A stretch of 64,000 nt of DNA, from positions 434,001 through 498,000 of the forward strand of contig NC_003063.2 of NCBI RefSeq assembly GCF_000092025.1, in the 5' to 3' direction. The notes below the pieces were generated by a model. It was not told the DNA's origin. It worked only from the letters and a program-made list of their open reading frames with translations, and did not search any database. The translations under genes and the position numbers were made by a program. Source of the stretch: Agrobacterium fabrum str. C58 (GTDB lineage Bacteria; Pseudomonadota; Alphaproteobacteria; Rhizobiales; Rhizobiaceae). Shown here in pieces: positions 1 to 7,409 of this stretch (position 1 is its first letter; every line of letters begins with the position of its first letter).

Positions 1-195
1 GACGGCCGCCGGATCGGCAATGGTCGCCAGAACTTCCGACAGCGTATAACGTGCCGGGCCGAGCGCCATGTCTGCGGCCATGCTGAAACACAGGGCAAGG
101 AAAAGGCCGACGAGGATAAGGATCCTGCGTGCGGCAAGGGCGCGATATTGATCGCGCCCGCTGACGCCATCGGCGCTTTCATTCAGCGAAGTCAT
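1..195 (-). CDS. FecCD-family iron-complex ABC permease, N-terminal fragment (cut by window edge)
   Basis: Only the first 65 codons lie in the window; the gene continues past base 1. The visible part has a short polar N-terminus, a first hydrophobic helix (around RRILILVGLFLALCFSMAAD) and the stretch ALGPARYTLSEVLATI, typical of the start of FecCD/BtuC permeases. Its ATG overlaps the TGA of the binding-protein gene to the right by 4 nt (ATGA), so the two are probably translationally coupled. It would form the membrane channel for the ferric complex delivered by the two upstream binding proteins. The family call is good although only the N-terminus is visible. Confidence 0.75.
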   Translation of the reverse strand, partial: MTSLNESADGVSGRDQYRALAARRILILVGLFLALCFSMAADMALGPARYTLSEVLATIADPAAV

Positions 196-1331
196 TGGTT
201 CAAACCTTTTTCGAGCGAGGCGAAATAGCCCGGCTTATAGGTGACGGGGAGGAATTTCCGGTGGAATTCCTCAAAATTCTTTTCCGGATCGAGATCGGCG
301 AAGAGATCGGGGTGGAACCACTTGGCAAATTGCTGGATCGGGAAGAACTCGTAAGGCGCGCCGTAGAACTGGTGCCAGACGGCATGGACATTGCCACGCT
401 TCACGGCATTCAGTTCCGGAAACGGCGTGCGCTTCATCAGATTGGCAAGCCTTTCGCGGGAAAGGGCCATATCGGCGCCGCGTCCGACGGGAACGAATTG
501 GTTGATGTCGGATTCCGCCGCCCAGTTGGAGCCGGTGACGATGACATAATCAGGGTCGGCAATCACCAGCTGCTCGGGATTGAGATCACCGAAGGTCGTC
601 TTGATGATGCCGTCGGCAATATTGTGGCCACCGGCGAGATCGACCATCGCGCCGAAATTGACCGGGCCGAAGGTGCGGCAGCAATTGTCCTCGCCGGAAA
701 TGCCGGGTGCACGCTCGATGAAGACCTTCGGGCGTTTCAGATCCTTGACGCCGGCAAGGCGGTCGGTCACGCGGGCGATTTCAGCCCTTCGATAGGCGAT
801 GAATTCCTTGGCGCGCTCTTCGGCGCCGAAGAGCTTGCCGAGGATTTCGATGGAAGCTTCGCTGTTCTTTTCGGGATCGATGCGGAAATCGAGATAGATG
901 ACCTTGATACCGGCAGCCGCGGCCTTGTCTTCGAAACCGCTTTCCTTCGCGGATTTTTCCGCTTCCAGATTGAGGGTAATCACATCAGGCGACAGGGTGA
1001 TGGCCGTTTCCAGGCTGAAATCGCCCTGCGGCACATAACCGAAACGCGGCAGTTTTTCGATCTCAGGGAAACGCTCGACATAGGCAGCGTAGCTGTCCGG
1101 GTCCTTCTTGAGGAGATCGTCACGCCAGCCGACGATGGTATCGAAGGTGTGATCGCCCCTGAGTGCCGCGATGACATGGACCTGGCGGGCTTCGCCAACG
1201 ATGACGCGCTTGGCAGGCAGGTCCAGCTCGACCTTGCGCCCGGTGACGTCGGTAATCTCCCCGGCCTGCGCCGCCGCGGCGAGAAGGGAGAAAGCCAGTA
1301 CCGCAAGATGCCTGAGAGCGTTGGGCCGCAT
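192..1331 (-). CDS. Iron-complex ABC transporter substrate-binding protein (TroA/FecB fold)
   Basis: This 379-aa periplasmic binding protein starts with a clear signal peptide (about residues 1-23, ending AAAAQAG). The following ITDVTGRKVELDLPAKRVIV is the usual opening of class III iron-siderophore/heme binding proteins. It is a full-length paralogue of the next gene upstream (1428-2561); both share the IVGWRDDL and HAVWHQFY/HAIWHQFY blocks and a double-cysteine motif (NCCRTFG here). It overlaps the downstream permease start by 4 nt. Its likely ligand is a ferric chelate, because the locus has an IRO box, but the exact ligand cannot be read from sequence. The paired cysteines are unusual for this fold. 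Confidence 0.85.
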   Translation of the reverse strand: MRPNALRHLAVLAFSLLAAAAQAGEITDVTGRKVELDLPAKRVIVGEARQVHVIAALRGDHTFDTIVGWRDDLLKKDPDSYAAYVERFPEIEKLPRFGYVPQGDFSLETAITLSPDVITLNLEAEKSAKESGFEDKAAAAGIKVIYLDFRIDPEKNSEASIEILGKLFGAEERAKEFIAYRRAEIARVTDRLAGVKDLKRPKVFIERAPGISGEDNCCRTFGPVNFGAMVDLAGGHNIADGIIKTTFGDLNPEQLVIADPDYVIVTGSNWAAESDINQFVPVGRGADMALSRERLANLMKRTPFPELNAVKRGNVHAVWHQFYGAPYEFFPIQQFAKWFHPDLFADLDPEKNFEEFHRKFLPVTYKPGYFASLEKGLNQ

Positions 1332-1362
1332 GAGAAATCCTCACTGAGTTCCTAAACAAAAC

Positions 1363-1390
1363 GATGAAGCCGCAGGGCTGCGGCTTCATC
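1363..1390 (-). terminator. Intrinsic terminator/attenuator between the two iron binding-protein genes
   Basis: A perfect 12-bp stem (GATGAAGCCGCA pairing with TGCGGCTTCATC, 4-nt loop) is followed on the minus strand by CGTTTTGTTT. It lies after the stop of the upstream gene (1428-2561) and before the ATG at 1331. It should stop or reduce transcription, leaving the first binding protein in excess over the second one and the permease. Confidence 0.75.
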
Positions 1391-1427
1391 CATCGATCGG
1401 ACGGCGCTCCCCTTCACCGTCCCTGTC

Positions 1428-2561
1428 TTATTTCGCATCCTTCAGCGACACGAAGTAGCCGGACTTGTAGTCGAGCGGCAGGAAGCGGGCATGCAATTCC
1501 TTGAAGGTCGCCTCGGGGTCAAGGTCTTTGAACAGATCCGGGTGCAGCCACTTGGCAATTTCCTGAATGGCCACGAACTGATACGGGTTGTTGTAGAACT
1601 GGTGCCAGATGGCGTGGACATTGCCGTCCTTGACCGCCTGTACTCCGGTGAATGCCGGACGCTTGGTGAGGTTTTCGAGCTTGCGGTGGGCTTCCTTCAG
1701 ATCCGCGCCATAACCGACACCGACCCAGTTGCCGCCAGGAACATAACCGTTCCAGTTGCCACCCGTGATGATGATCTGTTCCGGGTTGGAAGCGATGATC
1801 TGTTCCGGATTGACGTTGCCGAACGTGCCGGGAATGATGTCCTTGGCCATGTTGATGCCGCCGGCAAGTTCGACCATCTTGCCAAAATTCTCGTTGCCGA
1901 AGGACATGCAGCAATCGTCGGAATAACCGCCGGCGCGTTCGACGAACACGACGGGCTTCTTCGGATTGGCCTTTTCAAGTGTATCGGTGACCTTGGCAAT
2001 GGAATCGGCGCGGAACTTGATGAAGTCTTCGGCGATTTTTTCCTTGCCGGTCAGCTTGCCCATCAGGCGCATGCTTGGTTCGGTATTTTCCATCGGCTTT
2101 TCGCGGAAGTCGACGTAAACGAGCGGGATGCCGACTTTTTCGAGCTTCTCGATGTAACCGGCTTCCTGCGTGGCGGTCTTCGCATCGATATTCATCAGGA
2201 TAACGTCTGGCTTCAGCGAAATGGCCTGCTCGATATCGAAGGTGCCGTCCTTCATGCCGCCGAAAGTCGGCAGCTTGGCGATATCAGGATATTTTGCGAG
2301 ATAGGCCGCATAGGTTTCCGGGTCGGCTTTCGCCAGGTCATCGCGCCAGCCGACAACGTGCTGGAACGGGTTTTCCTTGTCGAGCGCCGCCAGGAAATAG
2401 ATCTGACGGCCTTCGCCGAGGATCACATGCGAAACGGGCACATTGACTTCCACGTCGCGGCCGGTCACATCCTTGACGGTGACCTTTTCGGCCATTGCAG
2501 GCCATGCGGCGGATACGAGAAGGCCAAGGGCAAGTGCCGCGGATTTGGCTGAGATGCGCAT
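1428..2561 (-). CDS. Iron-complex ABC transporter substrate-binding protein, paralogue
   Basis: This 377-aa secreted binding protein has a signal peptide ending near AAWPAMAEK, then VTVKDVTGRDVEVNVPVSHV. It is clearly homologous along its whole length to the protein encoded at 192-1331, including the double-cysteine motif (DCCMSFG) and HAIWHQFY near the C-terminus. Tandem binding proteins feeding one permease often have different ligand ranges. It is the first gene of the leftward operon, lies just downstream of an IRO-type palindrome, and is followed by a strong hairpin. Iron-chelate uptake is inferred from family and operator. Confidence 0.85.
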   Translation of the reverse strand: MRISAKSAALALGLLVSAAWPAMAEKVTVKDVTGRDVEVNVPVSHVILGEGRQIYFLAALDKENPFQHVVGWRDDLAKADPETYAAYLAKYPDIAKLPTFGGMKDGTFDIEQAISLKPDVILMNIDAKTATQEAGYIEKLEKVGIPLVYVDFREKPMENTEPSMRLMGKLTGKEKIAEDFIKFRADSIAKVTDTLEKANPKKPVVFVERAGGYSDDCCMSFGNENFGKMVELAGGINMAKDIIPGTFGNVNPEQIIASNPEQIIITGGNWNGYVPGGNWVGVGYGADLKEAHRKLENLTKRPAFTGVQAVKDGNVHAIWHQFYNNPYQFVAIQEIAKWLHPDLFKDLDPEATFKELHARFLPLDYKSGYFVSLKDAK

Positions 2562-2606
2562 CGGATATTGCTCTCCAGTGTTGACTGGCGCGGCTGTATT
2601 ATTTTC

Positions 2607-2621
2607 TGACTGTACTAGTCA
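2607..2621. promoter_or_regulatory. IRO box (predicted RirA iron-responsive operator)
   Basis: The sequence TGACTGTACTAGTCA fits the rhizobial iron-responsive operator pattern TGA-N9-TCA and has perfect 5-bp arms (TGACT/AGTCA). It sits 46 bp upstream of the leftward binding-protein gene and 54 bp from the divergent methyltransferase, so it could control both. RirA recognition of this pattern is established in Rhizobium and Agrobacterium; its use here is inferred. Confidence 0.7.
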
Positions 2622-2674
2622 AGTTTTATGTTTTAGAGCCATTCTTAACTGACCGGTATGTGAGCTGAAGACCG

Positions 2675-3499
2675 ATGATAGACACTATGCAATATGGCAA
2701 AAACGACAGCCTGAGAGACGAGATAAAGGCCTATTGGTCCGGCCGCGCCGCGACTTTCGACCTTTCACCCGGGCACGAAATTTTCTCCGAAGACGAGCGC
2801 GCGGCCTGGCACGCGCTTATCCTGAAACATCTGGGCCGCGGTGAGGGCCGCAAGGCGCTCGATCTCGCCAGCGGAACCGGTGTCATCTCGCACCTGATGG
2901 ACGATCTCGGCTTTCAGGTGACGGGCATGGACTGGTCCGAGACGATGCTGGGGCTTGCCCGGGAAAAGGCCAAAAGCCGTGGGCGCAATATCCGATTTTT
3001 CGTCGGCGACGCCGAAAATACGATGGAGCCGGACGAAAGCGCTGACGTCATCATCACCCGCCATCTGGTCTGGACGCTGGTGGACCCGCAGGCAAGTTTT
3101 GCCGAATGGTTCCGTGTTCTGAAACCCGGCGGGAAACTGCTGATCGTCGACGGCGATTTCGTGAATACCGGCTGGCGCGAAAGACTGGTGAAGAAACTCG
3201 CCGTCAGCCTGGAGAGCATCGGCCTCGTCAAAGCCGACCAGCCGCACAAGCCGGCGGACCCCGAAAACACATTCAACAGCATCCTCTCGCGGGTTTATTT
3301 TTCGAAAGGTGCGAGGGCCGGCGATGTCGCGACGATGCTGGGTGCGACCGGTTTCGAGCCTGTCTCAGTCGATCAGGAACTTCGGGCCATTCACCGCGCC
3401 CAGGCGAAAAACTTCAGCCTGCTGAAGGGCATCCTGCGCGGGCTGCAGCACCGTTATGCGGTCTGTGCGGTGAAGCCGGATACTTCTGTCAAGGGCTGA
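2675..3499 (+). CDS. Class I SAM-dependent methyltransferase
   Basis: A 274-aa protein with a Rossmann methyltransferase core. Motif I is KALDLASGTGVISHL (around residues 66-80), followed by the acidic VTGMDWSETML, then VGDAEN and the motif around RHLVWTL and RVLKPGGKLLIVDGD. It transfers a methyl group from SAM to a small molecule that cannot be identified. It diverges from the iron binding-protein operon across a 113-bp gap with an IRO box, so a role in making or modifying an iron-binding metabolite, or an iron-limitation response, is plausible. An in-frame ATG 12 bp downstream of the chosen start is an equally possible start. Confidence 0.8.
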   Translation: MIDTMQYGKNDSLRDEIKAYWSGRAATFDLSPGHEIFSEDERAAWHALILKHLGRGEGRKALDLASGTGVISHLMDDLGFQVTGMDWSETMLGLAREKAKSRGRNIRFFVGDAENTMEPDESADVIITRHLVWTLVDPQASFAEWFRVLKPGGKLLIVDGDFVNTGWRERLVKKLAVSLESIGLVKADQPHKPADPENTFNSILSRVYFSKGARAGDVATMLGATGFEPVSVDQELRAIHRAQAKNFSLLKGILRGLQHRYAVCAVKPDTSVKG

Positions 3500-3536
3500 G
3501 GAAAGCCGCAGTCCCCTTCACTATCCGCATACACGA

Positions 3537-3623
3537 CGTCATCCTCGGGCCTGTCCCGAGGATCCAATCACGTATCGCAAAATCAACGCGTTGCAGATGC
3601 TCGGGACAGGCCCGAGCATGACG
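3537..3623. repeat. Rhizobial palindromic intergenic repeat (REP/RIME-like)
   Basis: Two hairpin arms (TCCTCGGGCCTGTCCCGAGGA and GCTCGGGACAGGCCCGAGC) face each other across about 35 bp. The element lies between the convergent methyltransferase and pseudoazurin genes. This 'cgtcatcctcgggc...gcccgagcatgacg' architecture is a common dispersed repeat in Rhizobium and Agrobacterium. It may also serve as a bidirectional transcription stop. The open frames across it are by-products of the repeat. Confidence 0.7.
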
Positions 3624-3675
3624 GAAGCAACCTCCCGGACAATCCAGAACGCCAATCAAGACTTCCGCAGAATAC

Positions 3676-4116
3676 TCATTTTCCCGCCTGCTCGAAAAGA
3701 TCATCAAGCCGGGTCTTGGCACGACCGGGCACTTCGACTTCCCTGTAGCTTTGCGGCAAGGCCGCCTCTCCCACCTTGATCAGCATGACCATGCCCATGC
3801 CGTAATGCGGCGAGCATTTGATGCCGTAAAAGCCCGGTTTTTCGAACCCGGTCTCGAACTCGTCATTGATCCGGCTTTTGAACCCTTCGACACCTTCGGG
3901 AACCATGCCGTCGATGGTCGCGGCATTGTGGCTCTTGTGGGTCGGCACGAAGCGCACGCGGTCGCCAGGCCCGATCTCCAGGAAATCGGGCTCGAACACC
4001 ATTGTCTCGGCCGAAGCATGAAGGGGAAACCCTGCGACTACCACGGCAATTGCGGCAGCGGCATAAAACCGTCTGGCCTTTGCAGCGGCGCTTACGAGCG
4101 TCGGCAATGTCATCAT
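3676..4116 (-). CDS. Pseudoazurin-like type I blue copper protein
   Basis: A 146-aa exported cupredoxin. The signal peptide is about residues 1-36, ending LHASA. The mature part begins ETMVFEPDFLEIGPGD and carries the type I copper ligands: His in THKSHNA, then Cys, His and Met in KCSPHYGMGM. It matches pseudoazurin closely except that the first beta strand (about 13 residues between the signal cleavage site and MVFEP in known pseudoazurins) is absent. Its ATG overlaps the btuD stop by 4 nt, so it is the last gene of the cobalamin-riboswitch operon. Pseudoazurins shuttle electrons in the periplasm; why one is coupled to corrinoid uptake is not known to me. Confidence 0.85.
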   Translation of the reverse strand: MMTLPTLVSAAAKARRFYAAAAIAVVVAGFPLHASAETMVFEPDFLEIGPGDRVRFVPTHKSHNAATIDGMVPEGVEGFKSRINDEFETGFEKPGFYGIKCSPHYGMGMVMLIKVGEAALPQSYREVEVPGRAKTRLDDLFEQAGK

Positions 4117-4913
4117 CGTGCCAGTACTTTCCTTGCTGGATCAGCCCGCCCATGGGCCGGCAGAAAACGAATATGGGAAAAACCGCCCTCATCCGTGGTG
4201 ACCGCACATTTCACTCCGAAAACGTCGGCGATCGTTGCCGCCGTCAGGACCTCACGCGGCGGCCCGACCGCGATCATCTCGCCGCGATGCAGGATGGCGA
4301 CGCGGTCACAGAACATGGCGGCATGATTGAGATCATGCAGCGCCGCCACGACCGTCAGCCCCTGCCGGCGCACCAGATCGAGCAAGCCGATCTGGTGGCC
4401 GATATCCAGATGATTGGTCGGTTCGTCCAGCAGCAGGATGTGCGGCTCCTGCGCCAAGGCTCGGGCAATATGCAGGCGCTGCCGTTCACCGCCGGAAAGG
4501 TGGTGCCAGCTGCGCTCCGCCTTGTCAGCCATGTCGACATTGGCAAGTGCTGCATCAACGACGGCATCGTCATTCTGCGACCAGGCAGAAAGCGGGCCGA
4601 GATAGGGCGTGCGCCCAAGCTCCACCGCCTGCCGCGCGGTAATGCGCTCGGTGGTTTCGGCCTGCTGCTCCACGAAGGCGAGCCGGCGGGCAAGGTCGCG
4701 CCGCCCCAATGAGCCAAGCGGCTCCTCGCCAAGCGTGACGTGACCCCGGCGCGGTTTGCGGATACCGGCGAGCATGGACAGAAGTGTGCTCTTGCCGGAC
4801 CCGTTCGGGCCGATGATGCCGAGAAACTCCCCGGAACCAACATCAAACGAGACGCCTCGGACGATATCGATATTGCCGGCATGGAAATGCAGGTCGTGGG
4901 CGAATAATTTCAT
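4113..4913 (-). CDS. btuD: Cobalamin/corrinoid ABC transporter ATP-binding protein (BtuD/FecE type)
   Basis: A 266-aa ABC ATPase with Walker A GPNGSGKST (about residues 36-44), Q-loop region FVEQQAET, signature LSGGERQR, Walker B HILLLDEPTNHLD and a switch histidine in ALHDLNHA. It belongs to the FecE/BtuD group for metal chelates. It energises the permease encoded just upstream, whose stop it overlaps by 4 nt. Cobalamin rather than a siderophore is inferred from the riboswitch heading the operon. The same fold also serves heme and siderophores, so the ligand is not proven. Confidence 0.85.
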   Translation of the reverse strand: MKLFAHDLHFHAGNIDIVRGVSFDVGSGEFLGIIGPNGSGKSTLLSMLAGIRKPRRGHVTLGEEPLGSLGRRDLARRLAFVEQQAETTERITARQAVELGRTPYLGPLSAWSQNDDAVVDAALANVDMADKAERSWHHLSGGERQRLHIARALAQEPHILLLDEPTNHLDIGHQIGLLDLVRRQGLTVVAALHDLNHAAMFCDRVAILHRGEMIAVGPPREVLTAATIADVFGVKCAVTTDEGGFSHIRFLPAHGRADPARKVLAR

Positions 4914-5938
4914 GACCGACCTCTCTTTTGCCCCAGGATGAAGGCGAAGGCGGGTGCGCCGACGAGCGCAGTGATGACCCCAATCGGCAGCACCTGGCCC
5001 GGAATGACGATGCGCGAGAGAATATCCGCGATGATCATGAAAACCGCGCCGGTCAGCGCCGTCACCGGTAGCAATATGCCATGGCGGACACCAACGAAGA
5101 TGCGCGCGGCATGCGGAATGACGAGCCCGACAAAACCGATGGAACCGACCAGCGACACCATCGCAGCCGTCATGATTGCGGAAACGGAGATCAGCACCGC
5201 ATAGACCCAGCGCACCGGAATACCAAGCGAGGCTGCCGCCTGACCACCGAAAGCGAAGGCATCGAGCGCCCGGGCATACCAGAGGCAGACGGCAAGGCCC
5301 GCAAGGCTGACCGGCAAGGCCAGCCAGACATCCGGCCAGCGCACGCCGGAAAGATTGCCGAGCAGCCAGAACATGATGCCGCGCGCCTGTTCGGCATTGG
5401 CGGATTTGGTGACGATGAAGGAGGTCATGGCGTTGAACAATTGCGAACCCGCAACGCCCGCCAGAATGATGGCGCTGTTACCATGCCCCGCCCGCACGGC
5501 CAGAAGGCTGACCAGCGAAAAAGCCACGAATGCGCCAATGAGCGCACCGGCCGGCATTGTCAGAAACCCTGCGCCGAAACCCAGAAGCGCCACGGCGACG
5601 GCACCGGTGGAGGCACCCGCGGAGATGCCGAGAATATAGGGATCGGCAAGGGGATTGCGCAAAAGCGATTGCAGCACCGCCCCGGCAAGCGCCAGCGACG
5701 CCCCGCAGCAGGCGGCAACGACCGCGCGGCTGAGGCGGTAACTCCAGACAATACCCTCATCCAGCGGCTCAAGCGGATAACCCGCATGGAAAACGCGGTT
5801 GGCAATCGTCTTTGCGACGACATCGAAAGGAATGGCGGTCTCGCCGATGGCCGCCCCGGCCATCAGCGCGACAAGCAGCAGGGCGAGTGCTGCAAATGCC
5901 AGCCCCGCCCTGCCAAGATGGGTGGAGAAACGGTTCAC
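4910..5938 (-). CDS. btuC: Cobalamin/corrinoid ABC transporter permease (BtuC/FecCD)
   Basis: A 342-aa polytopic permease of full family length with about ten hydrophobic helices. Diagnostic segments include GAVLQSLLRNPLADPYILG (the conserved FecCD motif that contacts the ATPase side) and GLVIPHAAR near the C-terminus. It overlaps btuF upstream and btuD downstream by 4 nt each, so the three subunits should be made in fixed ratio. Corrinoid specificity is inferred from the riboswitch. Confidence 0.87.
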   Translation of the reverse strand: MNRFSTHLGRAGLAFAALALLLVALMAGAAIGETAIPFDVVAKTIANRVFHAGYPLEPLDEGIVWSYRLSRAVVAACCGASLALAGAVLQSLLRNPLADPYILGISAGASTGAVAVALLGFGAGFLTMPAGALIGAFVAFSLVSLLAVRAGHGNSAIILAGVAGSQLFNAMTSFIVTKSANAEQARGIMFWLLGNLSGVRWPDVWLALPVSLAGLAVCLWYARALDAFAFGGQAAASLGIPVRWVYAVLISVSAIMTAAMVSLVGSIGFVGLVIPHAARIFVGVRHGILLPVTALTGAVFMIIADILSRIVIPGQVLPIGVITALVGAPAFAFILGQKRGRS

Positions 5939-6966
5939 TTGGCGAGGCCAGCGGCCGAAATCGCCTCGGCCAGCGTTTCAATACCTTCGATGGTGCGAAT
6001 GGTCGGGTTCATCGCCTGCGCATCCATGTCGAACACACGGCCTTGCTTGACGGCGGGCATGATGCTCGCCACGGGATCGGTTTCCAGGAACTTGCGCTTG
6101 ACGGCGATATCGTCCGCCGGGAAGCGGCGGCGATCCATCTTGCCTGCTACGATCACGGTCGGATTGGCCTTGGCGATCGTCTCCCAGCCGACGGTTGGCC
6201 ATTCCTCATCGCTTTCAATGACATTCTTTAAGCCCAGCGCGGACATGATGTAACCGGGAGCGCCGTTGCGGCCGGCGACATAGGGGTCGATATCCAGTTC
6301 GGCGCTGGAGAACCAGAAGACGGCGGAAAGCTTGCCATTCGCGGAGGCTATCTTGGCCCGTGCAGCTTCCTCGCGCTTCTTCAGGTCGGCAACGACCTCT
6401 TCACCGCGCCCCTGCACGTTGAAGATTTTGGCGAGGTCGCGGATTTCCTGATAGATCAGCTCCATGGTGAAGCCGGTATTGCGCACACCATCCCCGCCGC
6501 CGGAATTGTCCTTGCCGACGCAATCGGCAGGTGAGGTATAGACGGGAATGCCGAGTTCGGCGAATTGCGCCGGCGTGCCGACAACACCCTCGGGACCGAT
6601 CTGCCACTGGAACTGCGTCGTGATGAGCTCCGGCCTCTTGCCGACAACCGTCTCGAAGCTAGGATCATTATCGGCCAGCCGTTCGACCTTGGCATTGGCC
6701 TCCTCATAACCTTTCAGAACCGGACCGATCCACAGCGCCGTGCCGACGACCCTGTCGGCAACGCCGAGCAGGTAAAGAACCTCAGTCGTGCTCTGGCCAA
6801 CGGATACGGTGCGGGCGGGTGCCTGCTTGAAAGTGATCTCCTGACCGCAGCTGTTGATCGTCAGGGGATAGGTGGTTTCGGCGGCATTTGCACCGACAAA
6901 GGGCAAAGCCCAAAGCACGGCGGCCAGAAAGCCGGCATGAACCGGCAGGCGTCTAGAATGAAACAT
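5935..6966 (-). CDS. btuF: Cobalamin/corrinoid ABC transporter substrate-binding protein (BtuF type)
   Basis: A 343-aa periplasmic binding protein of the helical-backbone (TroA) class. A signal peptide of about 28 residues ends near GANAAET; it is followed by YPLTINSCGQEITFKQAPAR and SVGQSTTEVLYLLGVADRV. A second cysteine lies in TSPADCVGKDN. The start is supported by CTGGAG six bases upstream of the ATG. It is the first structural gene after a cobalamin riboswitch and a short leader ORF. The family is also annotated as iron-siderophore binding; the riboswitch argues for a corrinoid. Confidence 0.82.
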   Translation of the reverse strand: MFHSRRLPVHAGFLAAVLWALPFVGANAAETTYPLTINSCGQEITFKQAPARTVSVGQSTTEVLYLLGVADRVVGTALWIGPVLKGYEEANAKVERLADNDPSFETVVGKRPELITTQFQWQIGPEGVVGTPAQFAELGIPVYTSPADCVGKDNSGGGDGVRNTGFTMELIYQEIRDLAKIFNVQGRGEEVVADLKKREEAARAKIASANGKLSAVFWFSSAELDIDPYVAGRNGAPGYIMSALGLKNVIESDEEWPTVGWETIAKANPTVIVAGKMDRRRFPADDIAVKRKFLETDPVASIMPAVKQGRVFDMDAQAMNPTIRTIEGIETLAEAISAAGLAK

Positions 6967-7010
6967 GTGTTCTCCAGTCGAAAGTAAAACTTATTCCAGA
7001 GCAGCAGGCG

Positions 7011-7088
7011 TCAGAACGCGCAGCAACAGCGGGACGTCTTGTACGGAGAACGGTTATAGGACGCAAACGAAATGTTATGAAATAACAT
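7011..7088 (-). CDS. Short leader ORF (25 aa) between cobalamin riboswitch and btuF
   Basis: A 25-codon ORF begins 8 bases after a near-perfect Shine-Dalgarno (GGAGGAGG) and encodes MLFHNISFASYNRSPYKTSR followed by three cysteines, Ala and Phe. It ends 44 bp before the btuF ATG. No homologue is recognised. The strong ribosome site placed right behind the riboswitch suggests that the expression platform controls translation here and that btuF translation or mRNA stability depends on it. It could also be chance; conservation in related genomes would decide. Confidence 0.4.
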   Translation of the reverse strand: MLFHNISFASYNRSPYKTSRCCCAF

Positions 7089-7089
7089 T
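7071..7089. repeat. Perfect inverted repeat over the leader-ORF start codon
   Basis: AATGTTAT and ATAACATT are separated by 3 nt and cover the ATG of the leader ORF. In RNA this would form an 8-bp hairpin that can hide the start codon. In DNA it could equally be an operator. I do not recognise a regulator for it. Confidence 0.5.
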
Positions 7090-7138
7090 ACAAATTCCTC
7101 CTCCGGGCTTCCCCGCCCGTAACGATGGTTTCCATTTT

Positions 7139-7344
7139 GACGGCAGGTCTCCTGGCTCACGGATTTGCGTCCCTCATCTGCCTTCCCGCATTCCGAAAAA
7201 AACAGTGGCATGACGCCTTCAAGCGTCACTGGGATGAACAACAATCCGCTTACAGTTGCGGGGGCAGCCAAGGCATTGGACGAAAAAGATCGCCCGCACC
7301 ATGTTCCCTATTAATCCCTTCGCCTTTCGGCTGTAGGAACCGTC
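7139..7344 (-). promoter_or_regulatory. Cobalamin (B12) riboswitch
   Basis: Read on the minus strand the element shows the conserved order of the class: P1 arm GACGG, then GGTTCC, AAAGGCGAAGGG, the core GCTGCCCCCGCAACTGTAAG (7240-7270 region), GCCACTG, GGGAAGGC, and the B12 box GAGCCAGGAGACCTGCC, closing with CCGTC. Length (about 206 nt) is normal. Downstream come a GGGC/GCCC hairpin and a strong ribosome site (7089-7138), the likely expression platform. It should reduce expression of btuF-btuC-btuD-pseudoazurin when adenosylcobalamin is plentiful. This is the firmest regulatory call in the window. Confidence 0.95.
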
Positions 7345-7409
7345 GCTTTCTCACATAAGGGGCAAGAGGCGGAGCGTCAATTGCGATCGTGTCGCAGCTC
7401 AGCACAAAG

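Noticed and set aside
195..1355. Long plus-strand ORF (386 aa) opposite the iron binding protein
   Set aside because: It is the antisense shadow of a clear secreted binding protein; its translation has no family features.
3489..3722. 77-aa minus-strand ORF after the methyltransferase gene
   Set aside because: Its frame is mostly the translation of a dispersed palindromic repeat seen in many rhizobial genomes.
5081..6253. 390-aa plus-strand ORF across btuC and btuF
   Set aside because: Antisense open frame in GC-rich DNA; the minus-strand genes have motifs and chained starts.
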